A stretch of DNA of 64,000 nucleotides from contig DASXUX010000040.1 of assembly GCA_036504595.1 (NCBI GenBank), forward strand, positions 124,001 through 188,000, read 5' to 3'. Both the position numbers and the translations under genes were made by a program. Positions 8,993 through 16,964 of this stretch are shown one piece after another; the first letter of the stretch is position 1; every line of letters begins with the position of its first letter. Origin of the DNA: DASXUX01 sp036504595. Lineage in GTDB: Bacteria; Planctomycetota; SZUA-567; H5-PLA8. Below the pieces are notes generated by a model. That model searched no databases, was not told the DNA's origin, and saw nothing but the letters and a program-made list of their open reading frames with translations.

Positions 8993-10333
8993 TTAACTCG
9001 CGCCGGAAACAGGCTTTCTGCGCAGAAGTGTAGACTGCGCTTCGGTCTCCAACCCTTGCAGTAGATCGCCCAGGCGGTCGTACAGGCGCTTGAGCGGCCG
9101 GGGCTTGTGGCGAGCCAGTGCGTATGAGGTGAGGAGCGGCAAGGCGACCGTGCTATCCAGGTAACAGACCAGCATGTCCGGGAGCTTTTGAGGATCGACT
9201 TTGTTCCAGGTGACCGCTTCGGAGGGCGTGGCACCCGATAAGCCACCGGTGTCCGGACGTGCATCGGTGATTTGCAGGAAATAATCCTGTCCTGCTTCGT
9301 CGATGGCCAGGATTTCCTGAATCTGCGGCTCTGTTTGAAGCATGAAGTTCTTGGGGCTGCCGCCGCCGATAATCAGCGCTCCGTGGGTGCCTTTTCCGTT
9401 GTGTGGCACGGGCAGGCCGCTGGAGCGTCCTTTTGCTCCAGCGGATTGCCCGTGAACCGGGGCGTTCTTACACGGGCAGTCCGCACCACAAACTGACGTG
9501 GTGCGGCCTGCCCGTGCCACACGACCGCGCTTCGCACCCAGCACGATTGCAGCGGTCTGATTCACATCGAGCGTTGGATCGATCTTCAGTTTATTCCCAC
9601 GCAACGCAAGACCGGCGATGTTCATCCCAATGGTGCTGTCACCTGGAGAAGACGTGAAGATCGGCACACCGGCGCGGTAAGCGGCCGCCAGCACGCTCGC
9701 GTCCTTCAGGCCCATCTGTTTCTCGTATTCAGCGGCATATTTGCCGAGAGCGTAGTGGCATTCAGCCGTGCCCATTTCCTTCTGGAACTCTGGTTGCACG
9801 AGGATCTCGCGCAGTAGAGCGTCCGTCGCCAGCAAGACGTCGTCGTAATGCATGTAGATGTCGTAAATGCGCACGACGCGGCGCCGATGGAGCTCCGTGT
9901 CGGGGATGTGCGGGCTTCCCGCATGCAGCGGCAGGTTGAACGCGAAATGCAAATCGTGATAGAGGTTCGCGCCGGTCGAGATAATCCAGTCCACGAAGCC
10001 AGCCTTGATCAGCGGGATGATGCACGAACAGCCCAAGCCGGCCGGCGTGAGCGCGCCGGAAAGTGTCATCCCCACGGTAGCTTCAGGCGCGAGCATCTTG
10101 CGCGTGAAAACTTCGCACGCTTCGCGCAGGCGTCCGCCGTTATAGGCTAGAAACGCATTGTCGATTAACTCGCCGATGGGCTCGCGGCCGGTGATCGCGC
10201 TTGGCCGCAACCGCCGGCCCTGCAGGTACGGGTTGTTCTTGTCGCCAATGCGCGCGCTTTTGGCGTGGAAGAACTCTTTGGATTGAGTCCCGCTCTTGGC
10301 GGGCCGTAGCGCTTTATGTTTTCGGGGTTTCAT
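8993..10333 (-). CDS. Deoxyhypusine-synthase-family enzyme with an in-frame 40-codon palindrome insertion
   Basis: NAD-dependent aminobutyl-transferase fold of the deoxyhypusine synthase (DHS) family. Bacteria lack eIF5A, and several bacterial DHS homologues act in polyamine synthesis (for example homospermidine-type products), so the substrate here is unknown. Family motifs are present: MTLSGALTPAGLG, ISTGANLYHD, STIGMNIAG, IIGGGSPKNF, and the active-site lysine Lys378 in EAVTWNK. The chain is 446 residues. Residues about 271-311 are encoded by a complete cloverleaf repeat (9402-9521) that falls just before the GGGSPKN strand; without it the protein would be about 406 residues and align continuously. 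The reading frame is preserved. The gene stands alone between prc and a divergent-type Uma2 gene. Confidence 0.88.
   Translation of the reverse strand: MKPRKHKALRPAKSGTQSKEFFHAKSARIGDKNNPYLQGRRLRPSAITGREPIGELIDNAFLAYNGGRLREACEVFTRKMLAPEATVGMTLSGALTPAGLGCSCIIPLIKAGFVDWIISTGANLYHDLHFAFNLPLHAGSPHIPDTELHRRRVVRIYDIYMHYDDVLLATDALLREILVQPEFQKEMGTAECHYALGKYAAEYEKQMGLKDASVLAAAYRAGVPIFTSSPGDSTIGMNIAGLALRGNKLKIDPTLDVNQTAAIVLGAKRGRVARAGRTTSVCGADCPCKNAPVHGQSAGAKGRSSGLPVPHNGKGTHGALIIGGGSPKNFMLQTEPQIQEILAIDEAGQDYFLQITDARPDTGGLSGATPSEAVTWNKVDPQKLPDMLVCYLDSTVALPLLTSYALARHKPRPLKRLYDRLGDLLQGLETEAQSTLLRRKPVSGAS
9402..9521. repeat. Cloverleaf palindromic element, copy 2 (120 bp), inside a coding region
   Basis: Same outer stem as copy 1 (TGTGGCACGGGCAGGC and complement) and the same middle hairpin (ATTGCCCGTG / CACGGGCAGT). 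The other two stems differ from copy 1 on both sides: CCGCTGGAGC / GCTCCAGCGG with loop GTCCTTTT, and CCGCACCAC / GTGGTGCGG with loop AAACTGAC. Such paired changes show the structure is conserved while the stem sequence is not. At 120 bp it adds exactly 40 codons to the DHS-like gene and contains no stop in that frame. Confidence 0.88.
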
Positions 10334-10404
10334 AGCGGCGAAGATATACGGCCAGAGCGGTCAGAATGCAAAAACAACTGTGAGTGCGAGTGACGGCGGG
10401 CAGT

Positions 10405-11022
10405 TCACTTTGGCTTGAGAGCCCGCGAGACCTCGACGCCAAATCCGTCCAGCAGCTTCGATACGGCGCGCTCGCCTTTCGAATACTCGCCGTCCGTTTT
10501 GTAGGTGTTGCGCTCCAGTGCAAGCACGGTGATCGTGCCCTTTTGCGGATCGACAATCCAGTACTCGGGAATTCCGCAGCGTGCGTACTCGCGGCGTTTG
10601 GTCTTCCAGTCGCGCTCCGGATCATCGACGCTGACAATCTCCATCGCCAAGTCGGCGCCGGACCAGGCATCATTGCTGCGGCGGACGGAATGTCGCGCGT
10701 CCATGAACACAATGTCGGGCTCGCGAATCTTTCCCGGCCGCGTTCGTACTCGGAGACCCATGAACAGCACGATCCCAAGCTGCCGCGCCTCGACAAAATC
10801 AAAGAGTGTCCGATAAAGATAGCCGGCGATGAGTTGGTGCAGTTCAGTCGGCATCGGCAGCATCTCCAGGCGGCCATCGCAGAGCTCATACCCGCGTTGC
10901 GTGATCAATGATAGGTACTCATCCTCAGTCCACGTCCCCTGAGTGGGGAACATGTAGGCTACGTCCCATGCCGGTTCTGCACGCTTGGTTGCGAGTGGAC
11001 GCTGTGCTGCCGCCGTTCTCAT
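10405..11022 (-). CDS. Uma2 family (DUF820) PD-(D/E)XK nuclease-like protein
   Basis: 205 residues, the usual family length. The restriction-endonuclease-like core is visible: YELCDGRLEMLP, REPDIVFM (catalytic Asp strand), ADLAMEIVSVD (Glu strand) followed by TKRREYARCGIPEYWIVDP. Such proteins are abundant in cyanobacteria, Planctomycetota and Chloroflexota; their true substrate is not established and many are thought to be mobile-element associated. ATG start at 11022. It is divergent from the secreted protein at 11171, with about 150 bp between. Confidence 0.85.
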   Translation of the reverse strand: MRTAAAQRPLATKRAEPAWDVAYMFPTQGTWTEDEYLSLITQRGYELCDGRLEMLPMPTELHQLIAGYLYRTLFDFVEARQLGIVLFMGLRVRTRPGKIREPDIVFMDARHSVRRSNDAWSGADLAMEIVSVDDPERDWKTKRREYARCGIPEYWIVDPQKGTITVLALERNTYKTDGEYSKGERAVSKLLDGFGVEVSRALKPK

Positions 11023-11170
11023 CTGCTTCTTCCTCCGTCGTCATCAATTATATCGTGCAAAACGTCAATTGCATCGCAACTTCGCCAACTGCGAGGTCGC
11101 TCGGCGATCAACTGCTTCCCGGCACTATTCGCCCTTGCAGCCACGAAAGCAACAGGTAACACTTCATCGC

Positions 11171-14100
11171 ATGCGCACATGTCTCTTCTGGCATTGTCTG
11201 AACCTTACCCTGCTGATCATCCCGTTGTGTCTCCCCAATATTCGTGCAGGCGAGGACAACGCGCTTGAAGAACTGGTAAAAGACTTCGAAAAGGAGACGC
11301 GCAAACCCGCTGATCTGTCCAACCTGCGTACGGCGCGATTGACGTTCGTGACGCAGTGGAGCGGCGTACAGCCGGCGCAGAAGAAGGACGGCGACTGGTC
11401 GTGGAAAGAAACGGACGGCTTCGCTTCGCCGCTCGGACCCAAAGCGATTTCCGCATTGGTCGATGTCCCGGCTGACGGCGAGTACCGCGTCTTTCTGCGA
11501 CAGATCCTTGAGCCTGACGCTCTGCATCCCGTCACGCTGACGATTCAATTGGGCGAAGGCGCTCCGCAGACACACGTCTTTGGCAAACTGCGGCTGTCGC
11601 GCGGCGCGACCGGAAAGGAAGTCGAGGAATCCACGACGCTTCGTTTTGAGGATGAGGCTTCGCGCCTCACCGCGCCGTCAAAACCGCTTGCAGCCTGGGA
11701 GTATTGGGACGTGAAATTGGCCAAAGGCGTGCACCGGCTGTCACTGGCCAGTGAAGATCAGAAAGCGCGCGTGCAGGCTGTTTTCCTTTCTATGAGCAAG
11801 GACTTTCGGCCGAGTCTTTCGGCAGACCCGGGCTCGAACACGCTGCGCAGGTTGTTCGTCCGTTTTCGGCTGGCGGAATGCACGCCGCCGGTCAAGGAAT
11901 CCGTTCTGCACGCCAGCCTGACTTACCATTGGGGCCGAGGCGTGCGAGGAGCAAAGGAGCCGCTGTGGGGTTGGGACTTGGGCAGCACCCGGCCCGCCGC
12001 GCCGAAGACATGGTCGGCGTTCCTCGACATCAGCGATGGCGTGATCAACGGCAGCGGACCGTGGTCCACGTGCCGGATGTCCTTCTCAAATGTCAAGAGC
12101 GGCAGCGCCGAACTGCAATTCGCCTGGCAGCCGTTTGAGGCGGCTGTGTGCCACACACTGACGGTGCCGATTGCCTCGGAGCAGACCATGCTGCGCATGC
12201 CGCAGGGCGCTGGGTTTGCGAAACCGTCGGCAGACCAGCCGATCGCCAGCGTTTGGGATCCGGCACGCTTTTCTGGAATCATCACCGAAGAACAGCTTGT
12301 GAAGAACTATCTGAGCTGGGGTGCCGAAGCGCTGGAGAAACTCAAGCGGCCGGCGAACCATCCACTGCCGAAAAATATCCGCATCTACAGCGGGTGCGGC
12401 GTGAGCGGTCAATACCGCGAGTCGATGGCGGAGATGCTTGCACGCATTGGCGTCAACTGGATGGACAACCCGCCGCCGTCCGCCGCGCAAAAATATGGGC
12501 TGATCAATGAAACGTCGCTGTGGCACATCAACGTCGGCAAAGCCGCCGCTGCTGGAGCGGCAATGACGCCCGAAGCGCGCGCGAAAGTCACGAAGATCAA
12601 GATCGCGGACGAAATCGGAACGTGCATGGACCCGGAACTATTGAATGCCGACGCAGCGTTGCTTGCGGCCTTTCGCGAGTACCTCGGCGCGCAGGCGCAA
12701 ACGGAAGGTCAGAAGCCCGAGGAGTTCTTTGGCGCGAAACTGGATGAGCTAAAGTGCCTCGGACGGCTTGCCGACGCACCCGCGGTGCCGACGCAAAATC
12801 GCCCGGCGCGCGTGGCGGCCGCGCCGGAACCCGAGCAGGGTGGTTTGGAAGCCGAAGAGACTCAGCCGCGTATGCGCGGCGTTGTAACGACCCAATCCGG
12901 CGGAACGACTGCTGGGAATGGTGCAAAGGCTACCTTGGCGCGGCGCCGGCTGTTCTATCATTCGCAGCGCTTCTGCCATCTGGCCGTTGCGCGCCAGAAC
13001 GCCGCGCACATGAAGGAATTACTGGCGCTCTTCCCGAACGCGCACGCCTACAACAACTATTCGCCCCATCCGCCGATGTTTGGCGGCACGATGAACACCA
13101 CGGACTGGTTTATCGTTGCGCGCAACGCCGGACAGAATCTGGGCTGGGGCGAAGACTGGGCGACCGGCGGTTCCTGGGGCATGGGCACGTTTCAGTCGGT
13201 CAGCTACTATGGCGCGTTGGTGGACTGTTCAACTCGCAAGGGCGGCTACCCCTCCGGATTTTACGTTTGCGTGAACTGCGGAAACGCCGCGCGCAAGATG
13301 TTCTCCTGCGTCGCGCAAGGCATCACCTGGCTGCACCTCTACGACTGGGGCCCGATTGACAACTGGGCCGACGGCAGCAACGCGTGGAGCGAGCATCGCG
13401 GCGAGTACTACAATGTCGCCGTCGCTGCGCACGCGCTCGGGCCGGCGGATGAGTTGATCGCCAAAGGGCAGCGCGAGCCGCGCCAGACGGCGATCTTGTA
13501 CAACCGCAGTCACGAGATAGTGAGCGGGACCGAGGGCCATTTCATCCACGATTGCATGTGGACGTTCGTCGCGCTGAAGAATGCGCACTATCCCGTGGAC
13601 ATCATTCTCGAAGAGGATCTGACGCCGGAACAACTCGCGCGCTACAAGGTTCTGTATGTGTGGGGTTTCAACATTGAGCGCCGGCACCTATCTGTCTTAC
13701 GTGGCTGGGTGGAAGCAGGCGGAACGCTGGTCGGATCGGCTTGCTTCGGCACACGCGACGTCTATGGCGAGCCGCTCGATGACACGGTCGCGTTGTTCGG
13801 GGCCAGCCAGAAACTCAACCCGTCCGATGGCAAAGCGCATCCCAAGGCGCAGTTCGGCCTCAGCGACATAACCACCGCGACTGAGATCACGACGGCTGGA
13901 CTGACAGCGGCCCTCACACCGACAACAGGAAAAAGCGTCGCTTCGTTCGACGGCGGCTCGTGCGCCGCGGTCGCTGGCACTCTGGGCAAGGGCAAAACAC
14001 TGCTGCTGGGACTGCAGCCGGGCTTGAGCTTCCAGGCTAGCGGAAAAGCGCTTTCGCCGGCACGCGAGTGGCTCGTCGCACCCGTGGCGAAAGCACTGGG

Positions 14101-14359
14101 CCACCCGCGCGCGGAGCTCTCCTATCACGCATCGGAAGTGACGCTCTTCGAACACCCAAGCGGCCTTGCAGTCCTGCTCGCTGACTTTGGCGACGGCAAG
14201 CAGCCCAAAGAAGGCTCGGTGCTTTCGGTCGAGCCCCGCCGCGAGATCAAGTCGGTACTCAGCACGTTGCATGGTCCACTGTCATTCGAAAAAGTTGGAG
14301 AGCGACTGGAGATCAAGGTGCCGTTCCTGGACCCGGTGGACGTGATCATCTTGCGGTAG
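11171..14359 (+). CDS. Large secreted protein, possible glycoside-hydrolase-like with GATase-like C-terminal part
   Basis: 1062 residues beginning with a clear signal peptide (NLTLLIIPLCLPNIRAG). An upstream in-frame ATG-less extension to 10985 would destroy that signal, so ATG 11171 is chosen. Residues about 50-420 look like beta-rich, carbohydrate-binding-type modules (DVPADGEYRVFLRQI; EYWDVKLAKGVHRLSL). The middle resembles a TIM-barrel hydrolase (NIRIYSGCGVSGQYRESMA; NLGWGEDWATGG; GITWLHLYDWGPIDNW). Residues about 800-960 resemble the class-I-amidotransferase-like trimerisation fold of beta-galactosidases (YKVLYVWGFNIER; GWVEAGGTLVGSA). No catalytic pair can be named with confidence, so a specific activity is not claimed. 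A low-complexity Pro/Ala/Arg stretch near residues 535-590 may be an inserted linker. Confidence 0.7.
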   Translation: MRTCLFWHCLNLTLLIIPLCLPNIRAGEDNALEELVKDFEKETRKPADLSNLRTARLTFVTQWSGVQPAQKKDGDWSWKETDGFASPLGPKAISALVDVPADGEYRVFLRQILEPDALHPVTLTIQLGEGAPQTHVFGKLRLSRGATGKEVEESTTLRFEDEASRLTAPSKPLAAWEYWDVKLAKGVHRLSLASEDQKARVQAVFLSMSKDFRPSLSADPGSNTLRRLFVRFRLAECTPPVKESVLHASLTYHWGRGVRGAKEPLWGWDLGSTRPAAPKTWSAFLDISDGVINGSGPWSTCRMSFSNVKSGSAELQFAWQPFEAAVCHTLTVPIASEQTMLRMPQGAGFAKPSADQPIASVWDPARFSGIITEEQLVKNYLSWGAEALEKLKRPANHPLPKNIRIYSGCGVSGQYRESMAEMLARIGVNWMDNPPPSAAQKYGLINETSLWHINVGKAAAAGAAMTPEARAKVTKIKIADEIGTCMDPELLNADAALLAAFREYLGAQAQTEGQKPEEFFGAKLDELKCLGRLADAPAVPTQNRPARVAAAPEPEQGGLEAEETQPRMRGVVTTQSGGTTAGNGAKATLARRRLFYHSQRFCHLAVARQNAAHMKELLALFPNAHAYNNYSPHPPMFGGTMNTTDWFIVARNAGQNLGWGEDWATGGSWGMGTFQSVSYYGALVDCSTRKGGYPSGFYVCVNCGNAARKMFSCVAQGITWLHLYDWGPIDNWADGSNAWSEHRGEYYNVAVAAHALGPADELIAKGQREPRQTAILYNRSHEIVSGTEGHFIHDCMWTFVALKNAHYPVDIILEEDLTPEQLARYKVLYVWGFNIERRHLSVLRGWVEAGGTLVGSACFGTRDVYGEPLDDTVALFGASQKLNPSDGKAHPKAQFGLSDITTATEITTAGLTAALTPTTGKSVASFDGGSCAAVAGTLGKGKTLLLGLQPGLSFQASGKALSPAREWLVAPVAKALGHPRAELSYHASEVTLFEHPSGLAVLLADFGDGKQPKEGSVLSVEPRREIKSVLSTLHGPLSFEKVGERLEIKVPFLDPVDVIILR

Positions 14360-14360
14360 G

Positions 14361-14452
14361 AGTCTGGAGTCTGAGAGTCTGGAGTCTGGAGTCTACGGAT
14401 GCGCTCCGACTGCGCTTGCGGACTCCAGACTCTGGACTCCAGACTCTAGACT
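14361..14452. repeat. Word hairpin (AGTCTGG)
   Basis: Left arm 14361-14394 is about five copies of GGAGTCT; right arm 14421-14452 is the complement (GACTCCAGACT type). The loop is about 26 bases. It starts two bases after the stop of the preceding gene. Confidence 0.8.
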
Positions 14453-14517
14453 AGCGGTTTTGCCTTGTACGTTCGGTTCCGGCCCGCTATAGGAATGAAG
14501 GGGGGTGAGACACCGGT

Positions 14518-15246
14518 ATGCCTGAGAAACAACCGTTAAGCCTGATCACATTCGACATCGACGACACGCTGTACTCAAGCACGGACTTTGCGCGGCTGGC
14601 TCGAGAGAATGCGCTTAAGGGCATGATTCAGGCCGGGCTGAAAGTCGATTTCAACACGGCCGCCGGAGAGTTGGAAGAAGTCGTCACCGAGTTCACCTCG
14701 AACGACCCGCATCATCTCGATCGCGTGCTTCAGCGCCTTCCGCAGGCGGCGCTCGACGGCATCAATCCCGCGGTTCTGGTTGCCGCCGGCGTGGTGGCCT
14801 ATCGCGATACCGTTCACACCAGTCTCGTTCCGTACGAAGACGCGGTGGAAGCCTTTAAGCGCCTCAAAGCGGCGGGCTTCCGCCTGGGTGTGGTGACGCA
14901 AGGGCTGACGGTCAAGCAGGCCGAGAAGATCGTGCGGCTGAAAATTCTGCCATACCTGGACAAGCGAGCGGTTTTCTTCAGCGATCAGGTCGGCACCAGC
15001 AAATCGAATCCGAAGTTCTTCCTGCGCGCTGCGGAGCGCTTTGACGTGCGGCCGAGCGCCTGCATGCATGTGGGCGATCGTCCGGACCGTGACATCGATC
15101 CCGCCAACAAAGCCGGCTGGTTGACCGTGCTCAACCGCCGCTCCGGCCGTTATCACGAACGCCCCGGCGTGACGCCGCCCGCCTACACGATTCACAACTT
15201 CTGGGACTTTATTGAGATCATCGAGCGGGATTTCGAACCGCGCTGA
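14518..15246 (+). CDS. HAD family hydrolase
   Basis: Cytoplasmic haloacid-dehalogenase-fold phosphatase of 242 residues. Motif I is ITFDIDDTLY with the nucleophile Asp and the acid/base Asp two residues on; motif II is GVVTQGL; motif III is KSNPKFF; motif IV is MHVGDRPDRDIDPANKAGW. The cap is the C1 helical type (residues about 15-105). The substrate cannot be told from sequence. ATG start at 14518 with a strong GGGGGTG ribosome site. It is convergent with the ThuA-like gene. Confidence 0.9.
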   Translation: MPEKQPLSLITFDIDDTLYSSTDFARLARENALKGMIQAGLKVDFNTAAGELEEVVTEFTSNDPHHLDRVLQRLPQAALDGINPAVLVAAGVVAYRDTVHTSLVPYEDAVEAFKRLKAAGFRLGVVTQGLTVKQAEKIVRLKILPYLDKRAVFFSDQVGTSKSNPKFFLRAAERFDVRPSACMHVGDRPDRDIDPANKAGWLTVLNRRSGRYHERPGVTPPAYTIHNFWDFIEIIERDFEPR

Positions 15247-15251
15247 ACGGA

Positions 15252-15350
15252 AGTAGGCGGTAGTCAGTAGCCAGTATTCAGTAGACAAAAAAAGGTTCCG
15301 ATGCTTGCGCACCGGAACCCCGAACCCTGAAGCCTGAATCCTGAACCCTG
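15252..15350. repeat. Word repeats between convergent genes (AGTCAGTAG and CCTGAA words)
   Basis: Two unrelated word runs: about four AGTAGTCAG-like copies at 15252-15284 and about five CCCTGAA-like copies at 15320-15350. Between them is a short hairpin GGTTCCG / CGGAACC (15294-15319). The stretch fills the gap between two convergent stop codons. Confidence 0.65.
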
Positions 15351-15353
15351 CTA

Positions 15354-16091
15354 TTAGTCGCTGACCTTGCCCTTGGCGGCCCATTCATAACCGCGGACCA
15401 TTAACTTTTCGAGCGCGGGGTTCTTCAGCGCTTTGCCGTCGTGGCCGAAAGCATTGTGGAAGACGCGGCCCTTGCCGTATTCGAGCGTAAACATGAGCGG
15501 CTCGGTCTTCTTGCTGAAGTCCGAATCGGCCTCGATCAGAACATGAATCTTGTCTTCGCCCAGCAGCTTCGCATACAGTTCGTCGTCGGCTTCGAAGGGT
15601 TCGATTCCTTTGGTGATGGGGTCGGCTTTGTCGGCGACCTTGCACTGGAAAGGAACGCGCTTGCCGTGGCCGGACTTGCCGAAGACCCAGTAGCGGCCGC
15701 AGAGCTTGGCCCATTCCGGATCGGTGCCGAAGGTCGCGCTGCACAGATGCGTGACGACGAAGCCCTTGCCGTCCTTCACGTACGCGTACAGGTTCTGTTT
15801 CTGCTCGTCGGTGACGGCGACCTTCTTTGCGTTGAAGATCATGAAGATGATCTCGTCGTACTTGGCCAGTTCCGCTTTGTCCTTCAGGACATCGAAGCCT
15901 TCGACGACTTTCACATCGAACTTGCCGGACTTGGTCAGAATCTCCGTCGTCGCCGCGGATGTTTCCTTCCAGGGATGCGGGCCGACGTCGTCGCCCGTAA
16001 TGATCAACGCCTGAATCTTGTCCGCTGCGCCTGCCGTTGCCGCCAGGAATACAACGCAGGCCAGCACCGTCTTCCACGCCGTGAATCTCAT
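15354..16091 (-). CDS. ThuA-like domain protein, secreted
   Basis: 245 residues with a signal peptide (TVLACVVFLAATAGAA) and a ThuA-like fold, a relative of class I glutamine amidotransferases (IQALIITGDDVGPHPWKET; YDEIIFMIFNAKK; GKGFVVTHLCSATFG; LEYGKGRVFHNAFGHD). ThuA-type proteins are linked to trehalose/sugar use and are common, often secreted, in Planctomycetota and Verrucomicrobiota. The exact reaction is unknown. ATG 16091 is preferred over an ATG six codons upstream because GGAGAGGAAG sits at the right distance before it. Possible partners are the other secreted sugar-related proteins of the region. Confidence 0.85.
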   Translation of the reverse strand: MRFTAWKTVLACVVFLAATAGAADKIQALIITGDDVGPHPWKETSAATTEILTKSGKFDVKVVEGFDVLKDKAELAKYDEIIFMIFNAKKVAVTDEQKQNLYAYVKDGKGFVVTHLCSATFGTDPEWAKLCGRYWVFGKSGHGKRVPFQCKVADKADPITKGIEPFEADDELYAKLLGEDKIHVLIEADSDFSKKTEPLMFTLEYGKGRVFHNAFGHDGKALKNPALEKLMVRGYEWAAKGKVSD

Positions 16092-16164
16092 GGTTCGCTT
16101 CCTCTCCAAAAAGGGTTAGGCAGTGATTATAGGTAGAAAAGCCAGAACGCAAAATTGAAAAATG

Positions 16165-16211
16165 GTTGTCTGGTGTCGGTGTCTGGTCGTCTGGTGTCTG
16201 GTAGTCTGGTT
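16165..16211. repeat. Word-repeat array (GTCTGGT)
   Basis: About six degenerate GTCTGGTG-like words just upstream of the ThuA-like gene and after the stop of the methyltransferase gene. Same word as 1531-1600 and 22863-22960. Confidence 0.65.
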
Positions 16212-16225
16212 GCTTTAGCTCTCGC

Positions 16226-16960
16226 CTAGCGGGTCGGGCGGAAGACGGCGTAGAGCGATGAGCCGGGGACGCATGCTGGCAACAGGCATTGCTCTGCGCC
16301 GAAAAATGCGGCGAGGCAACGATGCAGAAGCGGGAGTTTCGGCGCTGGCATAGAGACCTCTCGCTTCATCTGCAGCAGCCGCAGCAGCAACGCCGGAACG
16401 TAAAGCAGGTGGAAGAAATAGCCTAAGGAAAGCAGCGCCATATCAGTGCCCGCCAGTCCGGATAGGGTTGTGGGCGTGTACCTGCAATGGTGCCCGTAGA
16501 ATTCGTCATAATTGGACCACAGTTCTGGCCGGGCTGGCACGGTCACCAGCAGGAGTGTGCAGCGCGGGAAGGCCGTGCGGCACCGGTTGAGGAAGCCCGC
16601 GGGATCTTCGAGGTGCTCCAGGACATCCAGGAGCAAAAGGGTCTCAACTTTTTGCCGGACGGACTCGTCCAAAACGAAAGCGTCAGTCTCCACATGCAGG
16701 CGCGATCCGACACTTGGCGTGATGGGCGCCGGACGCCCGGTATCGCAGCCGATCGCGTTCCAGCCATGTTCGCACAGGAAATCGACAGCGATGCCTCGGC
16801 CGCAGCCAATGTCCAGCGTCAGAGCCGACGGTGAAGCGCCGTGCATCCGGAGCACGCGGTTGATCAGCCGGTTGCGCGCTAGATGCCAGTAATGCCGCTG
16901 AACGCCATCCGGATAGGAGATGGCATACTGCTGGGCTTGAAAGGCCGTTTGCATCGACAT
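16226..16960 (-). CDS. Class I SAM-dependent methyltransferase
   Basis: About 244 residues. Motif I is LTLDIGCGRGIAVDFL, followed by IGCDTGR and the DVLEHLEDPAGFLNRC motif typical of small-molecule methyltransferases. A hydrophobic C-terminal stretch (LSLGYFFHLLYVPALLLRLL) may form a membrane-associated helix. ATG 16960 is chosen; it lies four bases after the stop of the glycosyltransferase gene, so the two are co-transcribed and probably act in one glycolipid or surface-glycan pathway. An upstream start at 17098 would overlap the glycosyltransferase by 130 bases and adds unlikely sequence. Confidence 0.85.
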   Translation of the reverse strand: MSMQTAFQAQQYAISYPDGVQRHYWHLARNRLINRVLRMHGASPSALTLDIGCGRGIAVDFLCEHGWNAIGCDTGRPAPITPSVGSRLHVETDAFVLDESVRQKVETLLLLDVLEHLEDPAGFLNRCRTAFPRCTLLLVTVPARPELWSNYDEFYGHHCRYTPTTLSGLAGTDMALLSLGYFFHLLYVPALLLRLLQMKREVSMPAPKLPLLHRCLAAFFGAEQCLLPACVPGSSLYAVFRPTR

Positions 16961-16964
16961 GGAC

